Part shown: piece by piece, positions 17,160-25,048 of the stretch
Position numbering within the stretch: position 1 is the first letter of the stretch
How the letters are laid out: each line of letters begins with the position of its first letter
Assembly: GCF_000517265.1 (NCBI RefSeq)
Contig: NZ_AYSJ01000015.1
Location: 51,905 to 114,138 of the forward strand
Source of the DNA: Photorhabdus khanii NC19
GTDB taxonomy: Bacteria; Pseudomonadota; Gammaproteobacteria; Enterobacterales; Enterobacteriaceae
Length of the DNA: 62,234 nt
Reading direction: 5' to 3'
Made by a program: the position numbers and the translations under genes
Notes under the pieces: model-generated
Seen by the model: only the letters and a program-made list of their open reading frames with translations
The model's database searches: none
Told to the model about the DNA's origin: nothing

Positions 17160-17651
17160 ATGAAACATTTGATTTATCGTGCTTTCTGGACGGTTTTCCT
17201 GGGATTGATCAGCGTGATGCCGGGGCAGGCGGCAGAGAATATGTGGTTTCATGGCACACTGCTTGAACCGCCCCCTTGCATTATTAATGACGGTAATATG
17301 ATTGACATCTATTTCGGTCATAACGTTGGAATACATCAGGTGGATGGGGTGAATTATACCCAACCGGTGAATTATCAATTGGTGTGTGCGCCTAATGTTT
17401 CAGGCTGGAGTTTAGGATTGACGGTGATTGGCCCACAGACTTCATTTGATGCTGCTGCTTTGAAAACGAATATCACCAATTTGGGTATTCGTCTGACTTT
17501 GGATGGTAAAGCATTCACTCTTAACAAACGTGTTCCGGTGACATCACAGAAACTGCCGGTGATACAGGCTGTGCCGGTGAAAAAACCGGGAAGCACGTTA
17601 CCAGAAGGGGCATTTGAAGTGACGGCGACATTACTGGCGGAATACCAGTGA
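17160..17651 (+). CDS. madG: minor fimbrial subunit
   Basis: A 163-residue pilin-family protein starting at ATG 17160 with an AGGAGACACTG initiation site. Signal peptide ends near PGQAAE. The LEPPPCIINDGNMIDIYFG motif and final LAEYQ parallel the preceding subunit, including the shared HQVDGVNYTQPVNYQL-type block. Its stop codon overlaps an in-frame GTG of the next reading frame. Confidence 0.85.
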   Translation: MKHLIYRAFWTVFLGLISVMPGQAAENMWFHGTLLEPPPCIINDGNMIDIYFGHNVGIHQVDGVNYTQPVNYQLVCAPNVSGWSLGLTVIGPQTSFDAAALKTNITNLGIRLTLDGKAFTLNKRVPVTSQKLPVIQAVPVKKPGSTLPEGAFEVTATLLAEYQ

Positions 17652-17662
17652 AAGGAAAGCCA

Positions 17663-18208
17663 ATGAACTATTTCAAGTTATTCGTGTTGCGCGTTAGTTT
17701 TATGATTGTTACTACGGCGGTTTATGGCAATCAGCTGGTACAGGCTGCGGATAATATGCGTTTTTACGGCGCATTGGTTGAAGAACCCTGCACGATTAAA
17801 CCGGGTGATGAAGATACCCGGCTCGATTTGGGCACGATTGCTGAAAAATATTTGTATATGCATGGCAGGACCCATAGTGAGCCTTTTCAGCTAAAGCTGT
17901 CTGGCTGTGATATGAGTGTGGGGAAATCTATTAAACTGACATTCAATGGGGTGGAAAATACACAACTTCCGGGTTTATTAGCATTAGGCGCGGGTAGCCA
18001 GGCTTCCGGGATTGCCATTGGTATCGAAACGGCTGAAGGCAAACGGTTGCCGTTGAATAAAGACGGGGATGCCTATCCGCTAAAAGAGGGTGAAAACGTG
18101 ATTATCCTGAAAGCGTATGTGCAGGCTGAACCAACGGCGTTGGTTAACCAGACGATAAAACGGGGCGTGTTTCATGCTATTGTGACATTTAATCTCAACT
18201 ATGACTAA
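17663..18208 (+). CDS. madH: minor fimbrial subunit (tip-adaptor type)
   Basis: A 181-residue pilin-family protein. I chose ATG 17663 (MNYFKLF), preceded by AAGGAAAG, over the GTG at 17648. It has a signal peptide, the Cys pair in EEPCTIKPGDE and LSGCDMS, the GIAIGIETAEGKRLPLN core and FNLNYD at the end with penultimate Tyr. Placed just before the adhesin gene, it likely links the adhesin to the fibre. Confidence 0.85.
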   Translation: MNYFKLFVLRVSFMIVTTAVYGNQLVQAADNMRFYGALVEEPCTIKPGDEDTRLDLGTIAEKYLYMHGRTHSEPFQLKLSGCDMSVGKSIKLTFNGVENTQLPGLLALGAGSQASGIAIGIETAEGKRLPLNKDGDAYPLKEGENVIILKAYVQAEPTALVNQTIKRGVFHAIVTFNLNYD

Positions 18209-18244
18209 TCGCACAGTTTTGGTTTTATTTTATTAGGTAAGTAA

Positions 18245-19060
18245 ATGAAAAAATTATTCTCTGCTTGTCTGGTATTTTTATCGCTGTTCTCATCAGGTGC
18301 TGCGGCATCAATATTTTCATATATCACTAAATCTGAAGGTGTTCCGACAAATGCCTATTATACTTTTGTGATTGAACGTTGGGACGAAGAAAACGATTTT
18401 ACGCCAAATCCTTGTTATGGTTATTCTGCGTGTTGGGTGTCTGTTAACCATCGTCATAGTGTAGACGGTTATTCAGGGCAGCCATATAAACTATTCAATA
18501 TCCGTGTAGAGAGATACAGGACGATGAAACAAGTTCAGGCTCAGATATTGAAACAAACCAGTTTTCCAATTACCGGAATTGCAAAACATGTTGGCCCGGC
18601 TATTCAGTTTCATCAGGAATGTGTGGGGTTGTTTTATGAAACTGATCGAAATGGTTTTAGAGGGAGACTATTGCCGGGATCTTTATGTGGTGTTGCACCC
18701 CCTCCGATAGGTTTTTGTCAAGTAAGTGAGGGGTCAGTTGAACTTAATTACGGTAATATTGATGAAGCAGAATTGGAAGGCGCAAGCAGAACTGAGAATA
18801 TTAATGTGACCTGTAATAGAGATATAGAGATTGTTGTGACAGCGACGGGTCCTGATAGGGGATTCGTACCGTTGAGAAGTGATGGTAGTTTAAAAGCCCA
18901 GTTGTTATTAAATAATAGAAGAGGCGAAGAGGGTGTTTCTGTTTTTGTACCGGCTGGAGGAAGCGTACCAGTTATGGTGAAATCAGTTTTACAGAAAAAT
19001 GGCAAAGTAGAAGCCGGTCCTTTTTCTGGATCAGGGGCAATAATTTTGGCAATGCCATAA
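18245..19060 (+). CDS. madI: fimbrial tip adhesin (MrpH-like)
   Basis: A 271-residue two-domain protein with a signal peptide (SSGAAAS). The N-terminal half (about 20-155) has Trp, Cys and His residues (NPCYGYSACWVSVNHRHS) and no pilin fold, which is expected of a receptor-binding domain. The C-terminal half (GFCQVSEGSVELNYGNI...INVTCNRDIEI) is a pilin domain that lacks the donor-strand N-terminal extension, as in tip adhesins. In Proteus MrpH the binding site is zinc-dependent with conserved His; His150-type residues here would need checking. Receptor is unknown; nematode tissue is plausible. Confidence 0.82.
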   Translation: MKKLFSACLVFLSLFSSGAAASIFSYITKSEGVPTNAYYTFVIERWDEENDFTPNPCYGYSACWVSVNHRHSVDGYSGQPYKLFNIRVERYRTMKQVQAQILKQTSFPITGIAKHVGPAIQFHQECVGLFYETDRNGFRGRLLPGSLCGVAPPPIGFCQVSEGSVELNYGNIDEAELEGASRTENINVTCNRDIEIVVTATGPDRGFVPLRSDGSLKAQLLLNNRRGEEGVSVFVPAGGSVPVMVKSVLQKNGKVEAGPFSGSGAIILAMP

Positions 19061-19091
19061 AATAGGGTGTTATTTTAAGCTAAAGGTTGGG

Positions 19092-19397
19092 ATGAAAATG
19101 AGACAAGATCATCTATTAGTAGGGAAGCGTATTCAGAAAAGAAGGAAAGAATTAGGCATAACCGCAGTAAAATTGGCGGAGCAAATAGCTATCAGCCAAC
19201 AACAACTTTCACGCTATGAGAGAGGGATAAACCGCATTAATTTATCCCATTTGGTGCAGATTGCTTCAATATTGGATACACCGATAAACTGGTTTTTCCT
19301 TGATTGTTGTTATCCTGCAACCAATAACAGCGTCAGTAAATTAACAGACCAATATATTCCTATTGCGGAAGCGACATTGGGTAAATTTGGATGTTAA
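19092..19397 (+). CDS. madJ: MrpJ-like HTH regulator at the end of the fimbrial operon
   Basis: A 101-residue XRE-family protein. The helix-turn-helix covers about residues 9-62 (VGKRIQKRRKELGITAVKLAEQIAISQQQLSRYERG). The arrangement of a single HTH gene as the last gene of a fimbrial operon matches mrpJ of Proteus, which represses flagellar genes when fimbriae are expressed. The same attach-or-swim control is plausible here but is inference. It is co-transcribed with the pilins and therefore under the same switch. Confidence 0.85.
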   Translation: MKMRQDHLLVGKRIQKRRKELGITAVKLAEQIAISQQQLSRYERGINRINLSHLVQIASILDTPINWFFLDCCYPATNNSVSKLTDQYIPIAEATLGKFGC

Positions 19398-19450
19398 CTG
19401 ATTATGGCTTAAATAGGGGGAAGATATAAACCGGTTGATGGCTGAGTTTC

Positions 19451-19487
19451 GTGACCGACGGAACGGTCACTTTAATGGTTTTTTGTC
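19451..19487 (+). terminator. intrinsic terminator of the fimbrial operon
   Basis: GTGACCG and CGGTCAC form a perfect 7-bp GC-rich stem around ACGGAA (19451-19470). A T-rich tail (TTTAATGGTTTTTTG) follows. Confidence 0.75.
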
Positions 19488-19573
19488 AGTGATATCGCCA
19501 CAAGAAATGAATAGTTTATTCTTATCTATTTATTTTATTTTTTTAACAATCATTAATGCTATAACTGAAATAT

Positions 19574-19819
19574 TTATTGAAATTTTAGAATAAAGTCACC
19601 ACCAACGTGTAACTCTCTTGCGCCTTCCCATTCTGCTCCTTTTAACTCATGATCGAGATATTTTTCCGGTAACTCTTTATCTGAAAAAATCAGTTTCATA
19701 ACCTCAATCATATCGTTCATATTTCTACGACCAGCCCGATTATAACGTTCCCAAGACTTTGCAAAAGTACGTGTATACTCTATCCGTCGGGGTAATTTAC
19801 TCCGTTTGTTGTTTATCAT
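19574..19819 (-). CDS. YafQ/RelE-family toxin, C-terminally truncated
   Basis: An 81-residue protein with clear YafQ features: IEYTRTFAKSWERYNRAGR at the start, LPEKYLDHELKG, and WEGARELHVGGDFILKF. Full YafQ toxins run about 10-20 residues further, through a segment that carries the catalytic His and often an Arg. Here a stop follows ILKFQ, so the ribosome-dependent nuclease site is probably incomplete and the toxin likely inactive. It overlaps the antitoxin gene by 23 bp. Confidence 0.75.
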   Translation of the reverse strand: MINNKRSKLPRRIEYTRTFAKSWERYNRAGRRNMNDMIEVMKLIFSDKELPEKYLDHELKGAEWEGARELHVGGDFILKFQ

Positions 19820-20075
19820 TCAGTCCCTTGAGCATGGTTTCTACAGAGTGATAACGATGTTCTGCTTTTATTTCCAGTTCTTTGGCTTCTTGTAAGGCTG
19901 CCAGTGTCTTAGTAGAGGGGCGTCGTTTAACTTCAAAGGGTAACCCTTGAGATTGCACAACTTGTTCTAAGAATAGACGAATGGCACTGCTGACGGTGAG
20001 GCCACAATCATTCAGGACAGTCATAGCGTTGTTTTTCAGCTCTTCGGAGATCCGTGTCTTAATACTTGTTTGCAT
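19797..20075 (-). CDS. dinJ: DinJ/RelB-family antitoxin
   Basis: A 92-residue protein starting at ATG 20075 (MQTSIKTRISEEL) with a strong GGAGGATATC ribosome binding site. The N-terminal ribbon-helix-helix (KTRISEELKNNAMTVLNDCGLTVSSAIRLFLEQVV) and GLPFEVKRRPS are typical DinJ. The longer open frame upstream lacks a good start. It would bind the operon promoter and the toxin. It appears intact although the toxin is shortened. Confidence 0.82.
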   Translation of the reverse strand: MQTSIKTRISEELKNNAMTVLNDCGLTVSSAIRLFLEQVVQSQGLPFEVKRRPSTKTLAALQEAKELEIKAEHRYHSVETMLKGLNDKQQTE

Positions 20076-20106
20076 GATATCCTCCTCATTATGTTGTGAG
20101 TACATT

Positions 20107-20348
20107 GTGCCCACAAATAAACTTGAATTCAACTTTTTCTTACTTGCCAATGGTGAGGAAGCAGTTAAAGAGTATGATACGGATGTTGATTTATTTAATG
20201 ATATAACTGAAAGATTCATTGAGATTTTACGACACCCTCTTTACGGCGGGGAGCAGTCACAAGAGTGAAAAAATTAAGAGTATTATCAATTTTTTTTAAA
20301 TTCATAGAAGCAATTATTGGTTTTTTGTTGGTTGTTCTATTTTATTGA
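20107..20348 (+). pseudogene. possible remnants of two small coupled genes
   Basis: One open frame (GTG 20107 to stop 20268) reads a plausible acidic helical protein end, EEAVKEYDTDVDLFNDITERF. Its stop overlaps a GTG at 20265 that opens a 27-residue hydrophobic peptide (KKLRVLSIFFKFIEAIIGFL) ending at 20348. The overlap and the GGGGAG upstream suggest once-coupled genes of some mobile element. I recognise neither, and the overlap with the dinJ promoter region argues that they are relics. Confidence 0.25.
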
Positions 20349-20456
20349 AATTCCACGATAAAATTAGAAAGCTTTTAGTTTTAAAGGTTTTTTGTGATGA
20401 GTGATACTCAGCGTGTTTATCTGACATTCCCATCATTAAAAAATGTGTTCTCTGAC

Positions 20457-20493
20457 TACGGAAGCACCCATTTCAGATACAGGTGCTTCCGTA
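20457..20493. terminator. strong hairpin downstream of the NUDIX gene
   Basis: TACGGAAGCACC and GGTGCTTCCGTA form a perfect 12-bp stem with a 13-nt loop. It lies 50 bp after the last gene of the minus-strand nucleotide operon. T runs are short on both sides, so it may act as a weak terminator or an mRNA 3'-end stabiliser. Confidence 0.6.
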
Positions 20494-20545
20494 TTTGCAA
20501 CAGTATTAATTACATAAAATATACATTATACCAATAACACCGCAT

Positions 20546-20986
20546 CTAACCCCGCATTTCTGTTATTTCAATTTCTTTATCGAAACGTAAATGCTCATCG
20601 GCAGCCATTGGAATTAACCAACGTAAGTTATAGATAACATTATCGGGTAATGCATTTGTTTCATAGATATTGACGATCTCTTTTTCAATAGATTTTGCAG
20701 AATAAACCCGATCATCACACATAGAGAGAAAATTTACCCGATAAATGTCAGGGCGAGTTAAGATAGTAAATAGTCGCCATTCTTCAGGGCGTGTTTCAAT
20801 TCCTGCTTCTTCAGCGAATTCTCTTGCCATTGCCTGTTGAGGGTTTTCACCTGCCTCTATTTTACCGCCAATCCCGTTAAGTTTCCCTGTTTGCCAACTG
20901 GGTTGTAATTTTGAGATTAAAGCGACATGTTTTTTATCTTTAGAAAACATAAATCCAGTTACATAATGAATCATTATTTTTTCCAC
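20546..20986 (-). CDS. NUDIX hydrolase (last gene of nucleotide operon)
   Basis: A 146-residue protein with a full NUDIX box, GGKIEAGENPQQAMAREFAEEAG at about 40-62 (G-x5-E-x7-REx2EExG). These enzymes cleave nucleoside diphosphates linked to another moiety. The GTG start at 20986 lies 6 bp after the stop of the PurA-like gene; an ATG four codons in (20974) is an alternative. Tight spacing makes it part of that operon, where it may sanitise or release a nucleotide intermediate. Substrate is unknown. Confidence 0.85.
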   Translation of the reverse strand: MEKIMIHYVTGFMFSKDKKHVALISKLQPSWQTGKLNGIGGKIEAGENPQQAMAREFAEEAGIETRPEEWRLFTILTRPDIYRVNFLSMCDDRVYSAKSIEKEIVNIYETNALPDNVIYNLRWLIPMAADEHLRFDKEIEITEMRG

Positions 20987-20991
20987 TATTA

Positions 20992-22251
20992 TTATTGAAT
21001 GACTAATGTCTGATTTCTATCTGGTCCATATGAGACATACTTGATAGGAACTCCAGCATAGTCTTGAATAAAAGACAAGAAGTTAATCAATTCGGTGGGA
21101 AGCTCTGCCAAGTGTGTATATGATCCGTTAAGCTCTCCCCAGCATTTAAAGGTTTTATAGATAGGTTTTGCTCTGTCTAACTGTAATAATGCGTTATCAC
21201 AACTCACGATTTCATCGTCAATGTCATATGCAATAGCCGCTTTTATTTCGTGTAAGCCAGCAAGAACATCAACATTCGTGATTGCCAGTTCTGTTACCCC
21301 ATTGAGTTTTACCGCATGTTTAATCAGAGATAAATCCAACCAGCCACAACGTCTTGGCCTTTTTGAAACGGTACCATATTCGTTTCCACGCTCCCGAATA
21401 TAATCAACTTTTTCGTCAGATAATTCTGTGGGGAATGGCCCATTACCTACGCGGATCATATAGGATTTCATCACACCGACAATATGTATTTTCTGCGCCG
21501 GTATACCTATCATAGCAAAACAAGTTTGAACTAATGTTTGATACGCTACGGTATAAGGATAAGTACCGAAACTATTATCTAAGAAAGTGGCTTGTGATGT
21601 TTCAAGTAAAACATCTTCTCCAGCATTCAGTAAATCACCGATAACTTCATTGGTGAATGTGAAATAAGGCTCTATTCTCTTGCCATATTGATACGTTTTT
21701 TCTAGCATCTCCTCAAAATCTAATGTGGCTTCTTCATTAAAAACATGATTAATCTGTTTCTCCCTGATATCCCAAAGAAATTCTAATTTAGTTCTTAATT
21801 TCTCTTTATCTAAGGTATCAATAAGCCGGATACCATGACGATTAGATTTATCTTCAACACAGGCACCGACGCCGATACCAACCGAGCCTATTTTATTTTT
21901 ACCTTTATATTTCTCTGATGCTTTATTTAGCTCGGCATGTAATGGTAAAACAATATGGCAGCGGGGATCGATAAATATGTTAGAGTTAATGTTTTCTTTT
22001 TGTATGAAATCAATCTCTTTAATGAGTATCGGTAGGCTAATTAACGCTCCTTGACATATATATAAATTTTTTTCATTCAATGATGAGGGTAATTGGGAGA
22101 ATGATCCTCTTATGTTTCCACATTGTACACTATGGCCGGCATTTGCTCCGCCATTAAATCTGGCGACGTTATTAATATTAACGGATAAATAGTCAACAAA
22201 TTTTCCTTTCCCTTCATCTCCGAATTGGAGTCCAACGACAGAAATTAACAT
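20992..22251 (-). CDS. divergent adenylosuccinate synthetase (PurA) paralog
   Basis: A 419-residue PurA-fold protein. Kept: the P-loop GDEGKGK (11-17) with catalytic Asp12, GGANAGH with His40, FGTYPY, NVDVLAGL and the VGNGPFPTEL aspartate/GTP segment. Changed: the IMP loop of PurA (GTTGRGIGP) reads GSVGIGVGA; the LEGAQG motif reads LETSQA; and the aspartate loop TTGRRRR reads TVSKRPRR. Housekeeping PurA joins IMP and aspartate using GTP. The changes around the IMP pocket, together with its place in an operon with PriA-like, PRPP-type, HAD and NUDIX genes, suggest a different nucleotide substrate, or a drug-resistant target copy. It has lower GC than the three genes upstream. Confidence 0.85.
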   Translation of the reverse strand: MLISVVGLQFGDEGKGKFVDYLSVNINNVARFNGGANAGHSVQCGNIRGSFSQLPSSLNEKNLYICQGALISLPILIKEIDFIQKENINSNIFIDPRCHIVLPLHAELNKASEKYKGKNKIGSVGIGVGACVEDKSNRHGIRLIDTLDKEKLRTKLEFLWDIREKQINHVFNEEATLDFEEMLEKTYQYGKRIEPYFTFTNEVIGDLLNAGEDVLLETSQATFLDNSFGTYPYTVAYQTLVQTCFAMIGIPAQKIHIVGVMKSYMIRVGNGPFPTELSDEKVDYIRERGNEYGTVSKRPRRCGWLDLSLIKHAVKLNGVTELAITNVDVLAGLHEIKAAIAYDIDDEIVSCDNALLQLDRAKPIYKTFKCWGELNGSYTHLAELPTELINFLSFIQDYAGVPIKYVSYGPDRNQTLVIQ

Positions 22252-22386
22252 AAATTTATTCCTTTTATTTATGGAGTTAGCATAGATAATAGTTAAACTT
22301 TATCTTTAATCATTTATTTTTAAATGACCAAACAGATTTCTTTTTATTATGGTTATTTTGGGCAGTTATTTTTAATAAATCCCTTT

Positions 22387-23055
22387 TTATTGTTTATATA
22401 CCAGCGAATCGGCTATTAATAATGCTTCACTTAAGGTATCAACAATGGGGACACCTGCGGTTTCAAGACTTATACGGCTGTGGGTTCCCCCGGTATATAG
22501 AATGGCATGAGTACCTGCCGCTAATGCCGCAATGGCATCATCAGTAGCATCACCAATAACAACACTTTGCTCAGGGGAAATATTGAGGTTTTTTACGTGA
22601 TTAGCCAATTGCACTGATTTGCCGGTTGTCAATAATGGCGTATTTCTGCCATCTATACAGGTAAAGAATTTGCCAATGCCATGATTGTCAATCATAGGCA
22701 ACAATTCATCATGTTGCATCAGTGAGCATAATGATTGAGTAGCACCAGCTTGATAGCGGGAAGCAAGTAACTGGCTTACGCCTTCAGTTAAACTGGCTTT
22801 TTGCAGGCCCGGTCGATAGTGAAGATTAAATGTGTTTCCGATCACTGACCATTCAGAGGATGAGGGTTCACGCCCAATCACTTGTTTATAGAACGCTTGT
22901 ACCGGAACACAATAATATTCCCGATATTGTTCCAGCGTCAGTGGTCCAATGCCAATTTCAGCAAGTGCAAAATTCGTTGCATTTAACGCTGCGTTGACGT
23001 CATTAAGCAATGTTCCATTCCAATCCCAAATAATATGTGCTGTTGCCATAATCAA
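22387..23055 (-). CDS. HAD-superfamily hydrolase (DWNGT type)
   Basis: A 222-residue Gph-like HAD protein. Motif I is DWNGTLL (Asp11, Asn13) and motif IV is VVIGDATDDAIAA. The usual second Asp of DxD is Asn here, a variation common in one group of HAD proteins, so phosphatase activity is likely but not certain. A helical cap domain occupies about 20-85. Its start overlaps the stop of the PRPP-motif gene by 4 bp. In this operon it could dephosphorylate a nucleotide to a nucleoside. Confidence 0.82.
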   Translation of the reverse strand: MIMATAHIIWDWNGTLLNDVNAALNATNFALAEIGIGPLTLEQYREYYCVPVQAFYKQVIGREPSSSEWSVIGNTFNLHYRPGLQKASLTEGVSQLLASRYQAGATQSLCSLMQHDELLPMIDNHGIGKFFTCIDGRNTPLLTTGKSVQLANHVKNLNISPEQSVVIGDATDDAIAALAAGTHAILYTGGTHSRISLETAGVPIVDTLSEALLIADSLVYKQ

Positions 23056-24266
23056 TTATTTCCCTTTTCCAAACTAATTTTCCGAGCAGAACATTCAGGG
23101 CATTGATGTGCCAAGGTCTTAAATGCATCTATTGGTTGCTCACAATTCAGTGGTGTTTGTGATTCCAGATTCGATAGAAAACGCAATAATTTTGTTGCCC
23201 ATGTTGAGTCTGCCAGGGTGTCATGAAGGACAGATAACAAACTGTATGAATAGGCGACCCAATCCGCAGTGGTTGTATGAGCATATTTACCATCAGTTAA
23301 GAGCTGGGTAACCAAACTGTTTAGTACCCGATGATGTCTGAAACACCAAGGTGTCAATACATCTAAAGTTTCGGGGCTAAATATACGATCAGGATGCCCA
23401 TAAGTACGGGTACGTAATAGTTTTTCCCAGTGTAGTTCGATGGCTCGTGCTTTCGGACGTTGCCCGGTTTCCGTTATCACCAAGTCGATCGCCTGACGTA
23501 AGGTATCTCCTGTTCCACAATTATCATCAATAATCGTCACTGTTTGCCCAGACGGAATGTCATGTCCCCACAGACGATTGCTCTTATTAGATGCATCGTC
23601 GTAGCGTGAGATTTTCACTAAATTGAGATCGCTGCCCCATGCCGCTGCGGTGACTGCTGCTGCCGATGATCCTCCCAACATAATGCCAACAACCGAGGCG
23701 TTTGGGCATGCATCAATTTGTGCCGCGGCTAACGTTAACAGGTGATTATCCCCTTCAATATACGGTCTGGGCACTTTGTGTTCCGAAGAAAACGGCAATT
23801 TCAGGTCACGGATCGAGGAGGATGAAAAAGTGAATGCTGTGCCTGTCAGTGTTGAGCTGACGACTTTAGCGCACTCTTTGACCCCATCAATGAACGGCAC
23901 AATATCTTCGTTAACAGTTTGCGGAGAGCTTAATAAGCTATCAATAACTCTGAGCAACTTTGCCAGGATATGATCGGCTAATATATATTTTGATGGGGTG
24001 GCACACAGCTCATCTGTACACTGGAGTTGAGTGATGTGCTCCGCGTAATATTTCGCTGTCGCTAATAGGTCCTGGCAAGATTTTTGTTCGTAATAGGCAA
24101 CGCCGCGGGAACCGACGAATTCCGATGTCTCTGTGAGTAAGCCCGGAAGCGACACGACTTCTTTTGCTAAATAGCCTGCTTCAGGTATGCCGCGCAACTC
24201 ACCCAATAAACCAATAGCGCGAAGATTCAAAGCCGGAGATAAAGAGAATGTCCAGGACATATTCAA
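23052..24266 (-). CDS. phosphoribosyltransferase-domain protein of unknown substrate
   Basis: A 404-residue protein. The segment VTIIDDNCGTGDTLRQAI (243-260) is a PRPP-binding loop of the type I phosphoribosyltransferase fold, and IMLGGSSAAAVTAAAWG (about 195-211) is the preceding Gly-rich loop. The N-terminal 150 residues and the C-terminal 130 are not recognised; near the end, CPEC (389-392) may bind metal. Stop/start overlaps of 4 bp on both sides tie it to the PriA-like and HAD genes. It may attach or remove a base on a ribosyl phosphate; the base cannot be read. Confidence 0.7.
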   Translation of the reverse strand: MNMSWTFSLSPALNLRAIGLLGELRGIPEAGYLAKEVVSLPGLLTETSEFVGSRGVAYYEQKSCQDLLATAKYYAEHITQLQCTDELCATPSKYILADHILAKLLRVIDSLLSSPQTVNEDIVPFIDGVKECAKVVSSTLTGTAFTFSSSSIRDLKLPFSSEHKVPRPYIEGDNHLLTLAAAQIDACPNASVVGIMLGGSSAAAVTAAAWGSDLNLVKISRYDDASNKSNRLWGHDIPSGQTVTIIDDNCGTGDTLRQAIDLVITETGQRPKARAIELHWEKLLRTRTYGHPDRIFSPETLDVLTPWCFRHHRVLNSLVTQLLTDGKYAHTTTADWVAYSYSLLSVLHDTLADSTWATKLLRFLSNLESQTPLNCEQPIDAFKTLAHQCPECSARKISLEKGNN

Positions 24267-25048
24267 CTCCTCGGCGATTGCGTTGCGGCAAGGGCGTCTT
24301 CGAGAGAAACTTTACCGATATGTAAAGCCTGACCAAGAATTGCACCTTCAACACCCAGCGTGTACATGTCCGCTAAAGCACGCAGATCATCTATGCTTGA
24401 TACCCCGCCGCCGGCAATCACGGGTGATGAAGTTTGCGCACAGACTTCACGTAATAGGGTGAAATTTGGTGAACTCATCATGCCGCCCCGCTCAACATCG
24501 GTCACGACGTAGCGCTGACAACCTTGTCTATCAAGGCGTTCAAGTACATCCCAGAGATTGCCATTGTTGACATTCCATCCGTGGGTTGTCAGTTGATAAC
24601 CTTCTGATGTGCTTCTTACATCTAAGGCGATTGCGATTTTATCGCCATGCTCTGCAATAGCCCGGGCACACCAATCTGGTTTTTCTAATGCGGCGGTTCC
24701 CAAATTAACCCGCTGGCATCCGGTTGCTAATACTTTGCTCAAAATCGCTTCATCTCTGATCCCGCCACAGACCTGGACATGAATATCGACTGCGGCAATA
24801 ACATCAGCAATCAAATGGCTGTTTGAACCTCGCCCTGATGCCGCATCAAGATCAACAACATGTATCCATTTCGCCCCGGCATTTTGCCAGGCCAGTGCGA
24901 CCTCTACCGGGGTACCTAAAGGTCTCCGCAATGTTGAATTTTCACCACGGGTTAATCGAATCGCAGAATTCGATGTCATCGCTATGCCGTCAACAATATC
25001 AACAGAGGGAAAGACCTCAAATGTTTCCTTACTTATCATTAGATTCAC
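24263..25048 (-). CDS. HisA/PriA-like (beta-alpha)8 isomerase, actinobacterial type
   Basis: A 261-residue TIM barrel of the HisA/HisF family. It looks closer to the actinobacterial bifunctional PriA than to enterobacterial HisA: WIHVVDLDAASGRGSN, GGIRDEAILSKVLATGCQRVN, LGTAALEKPDWCARAI and LWDVLERLDRQGCQRYVVTD all follow PriA wording. The catalytic Asp pair is present (Asp17 and Asp143, with Asp184 in VTDVERGG), and both phosphate-binding Gly loops are intact. HisA isomerises ProFAR to PRFAR, and PriA also serves in tryptophan synthesis. A second copy outside the his operon, heading a nucleotide operon, suggests a dedicated biosynthetic role and transfer from an actinobacterium. Confidence 0.85.
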   Translation of the reverse strand: MNLMISKETFEVFPSVDIVDGIAMTSNSAIRLTRGENSTLRRPLGTPVEVALAWQNAGAKWIHVVDLDAASGRGSNSHLIADVIAAVDIHVQVCGGIRDEAILSKVLATGCQRVNLGTAALEKPDWCARAIAEHGDKIAIALDVRSTSEGYQLTTHGWNVNNGNLWDVLERLDRQGCQRYVVTDVERGGMMSSPNFTLLREVCAQTSSPVIAGGGVSSIDDLRALADMYTLGVEGAILGQALHIGKVSLEDALAATQSPRS

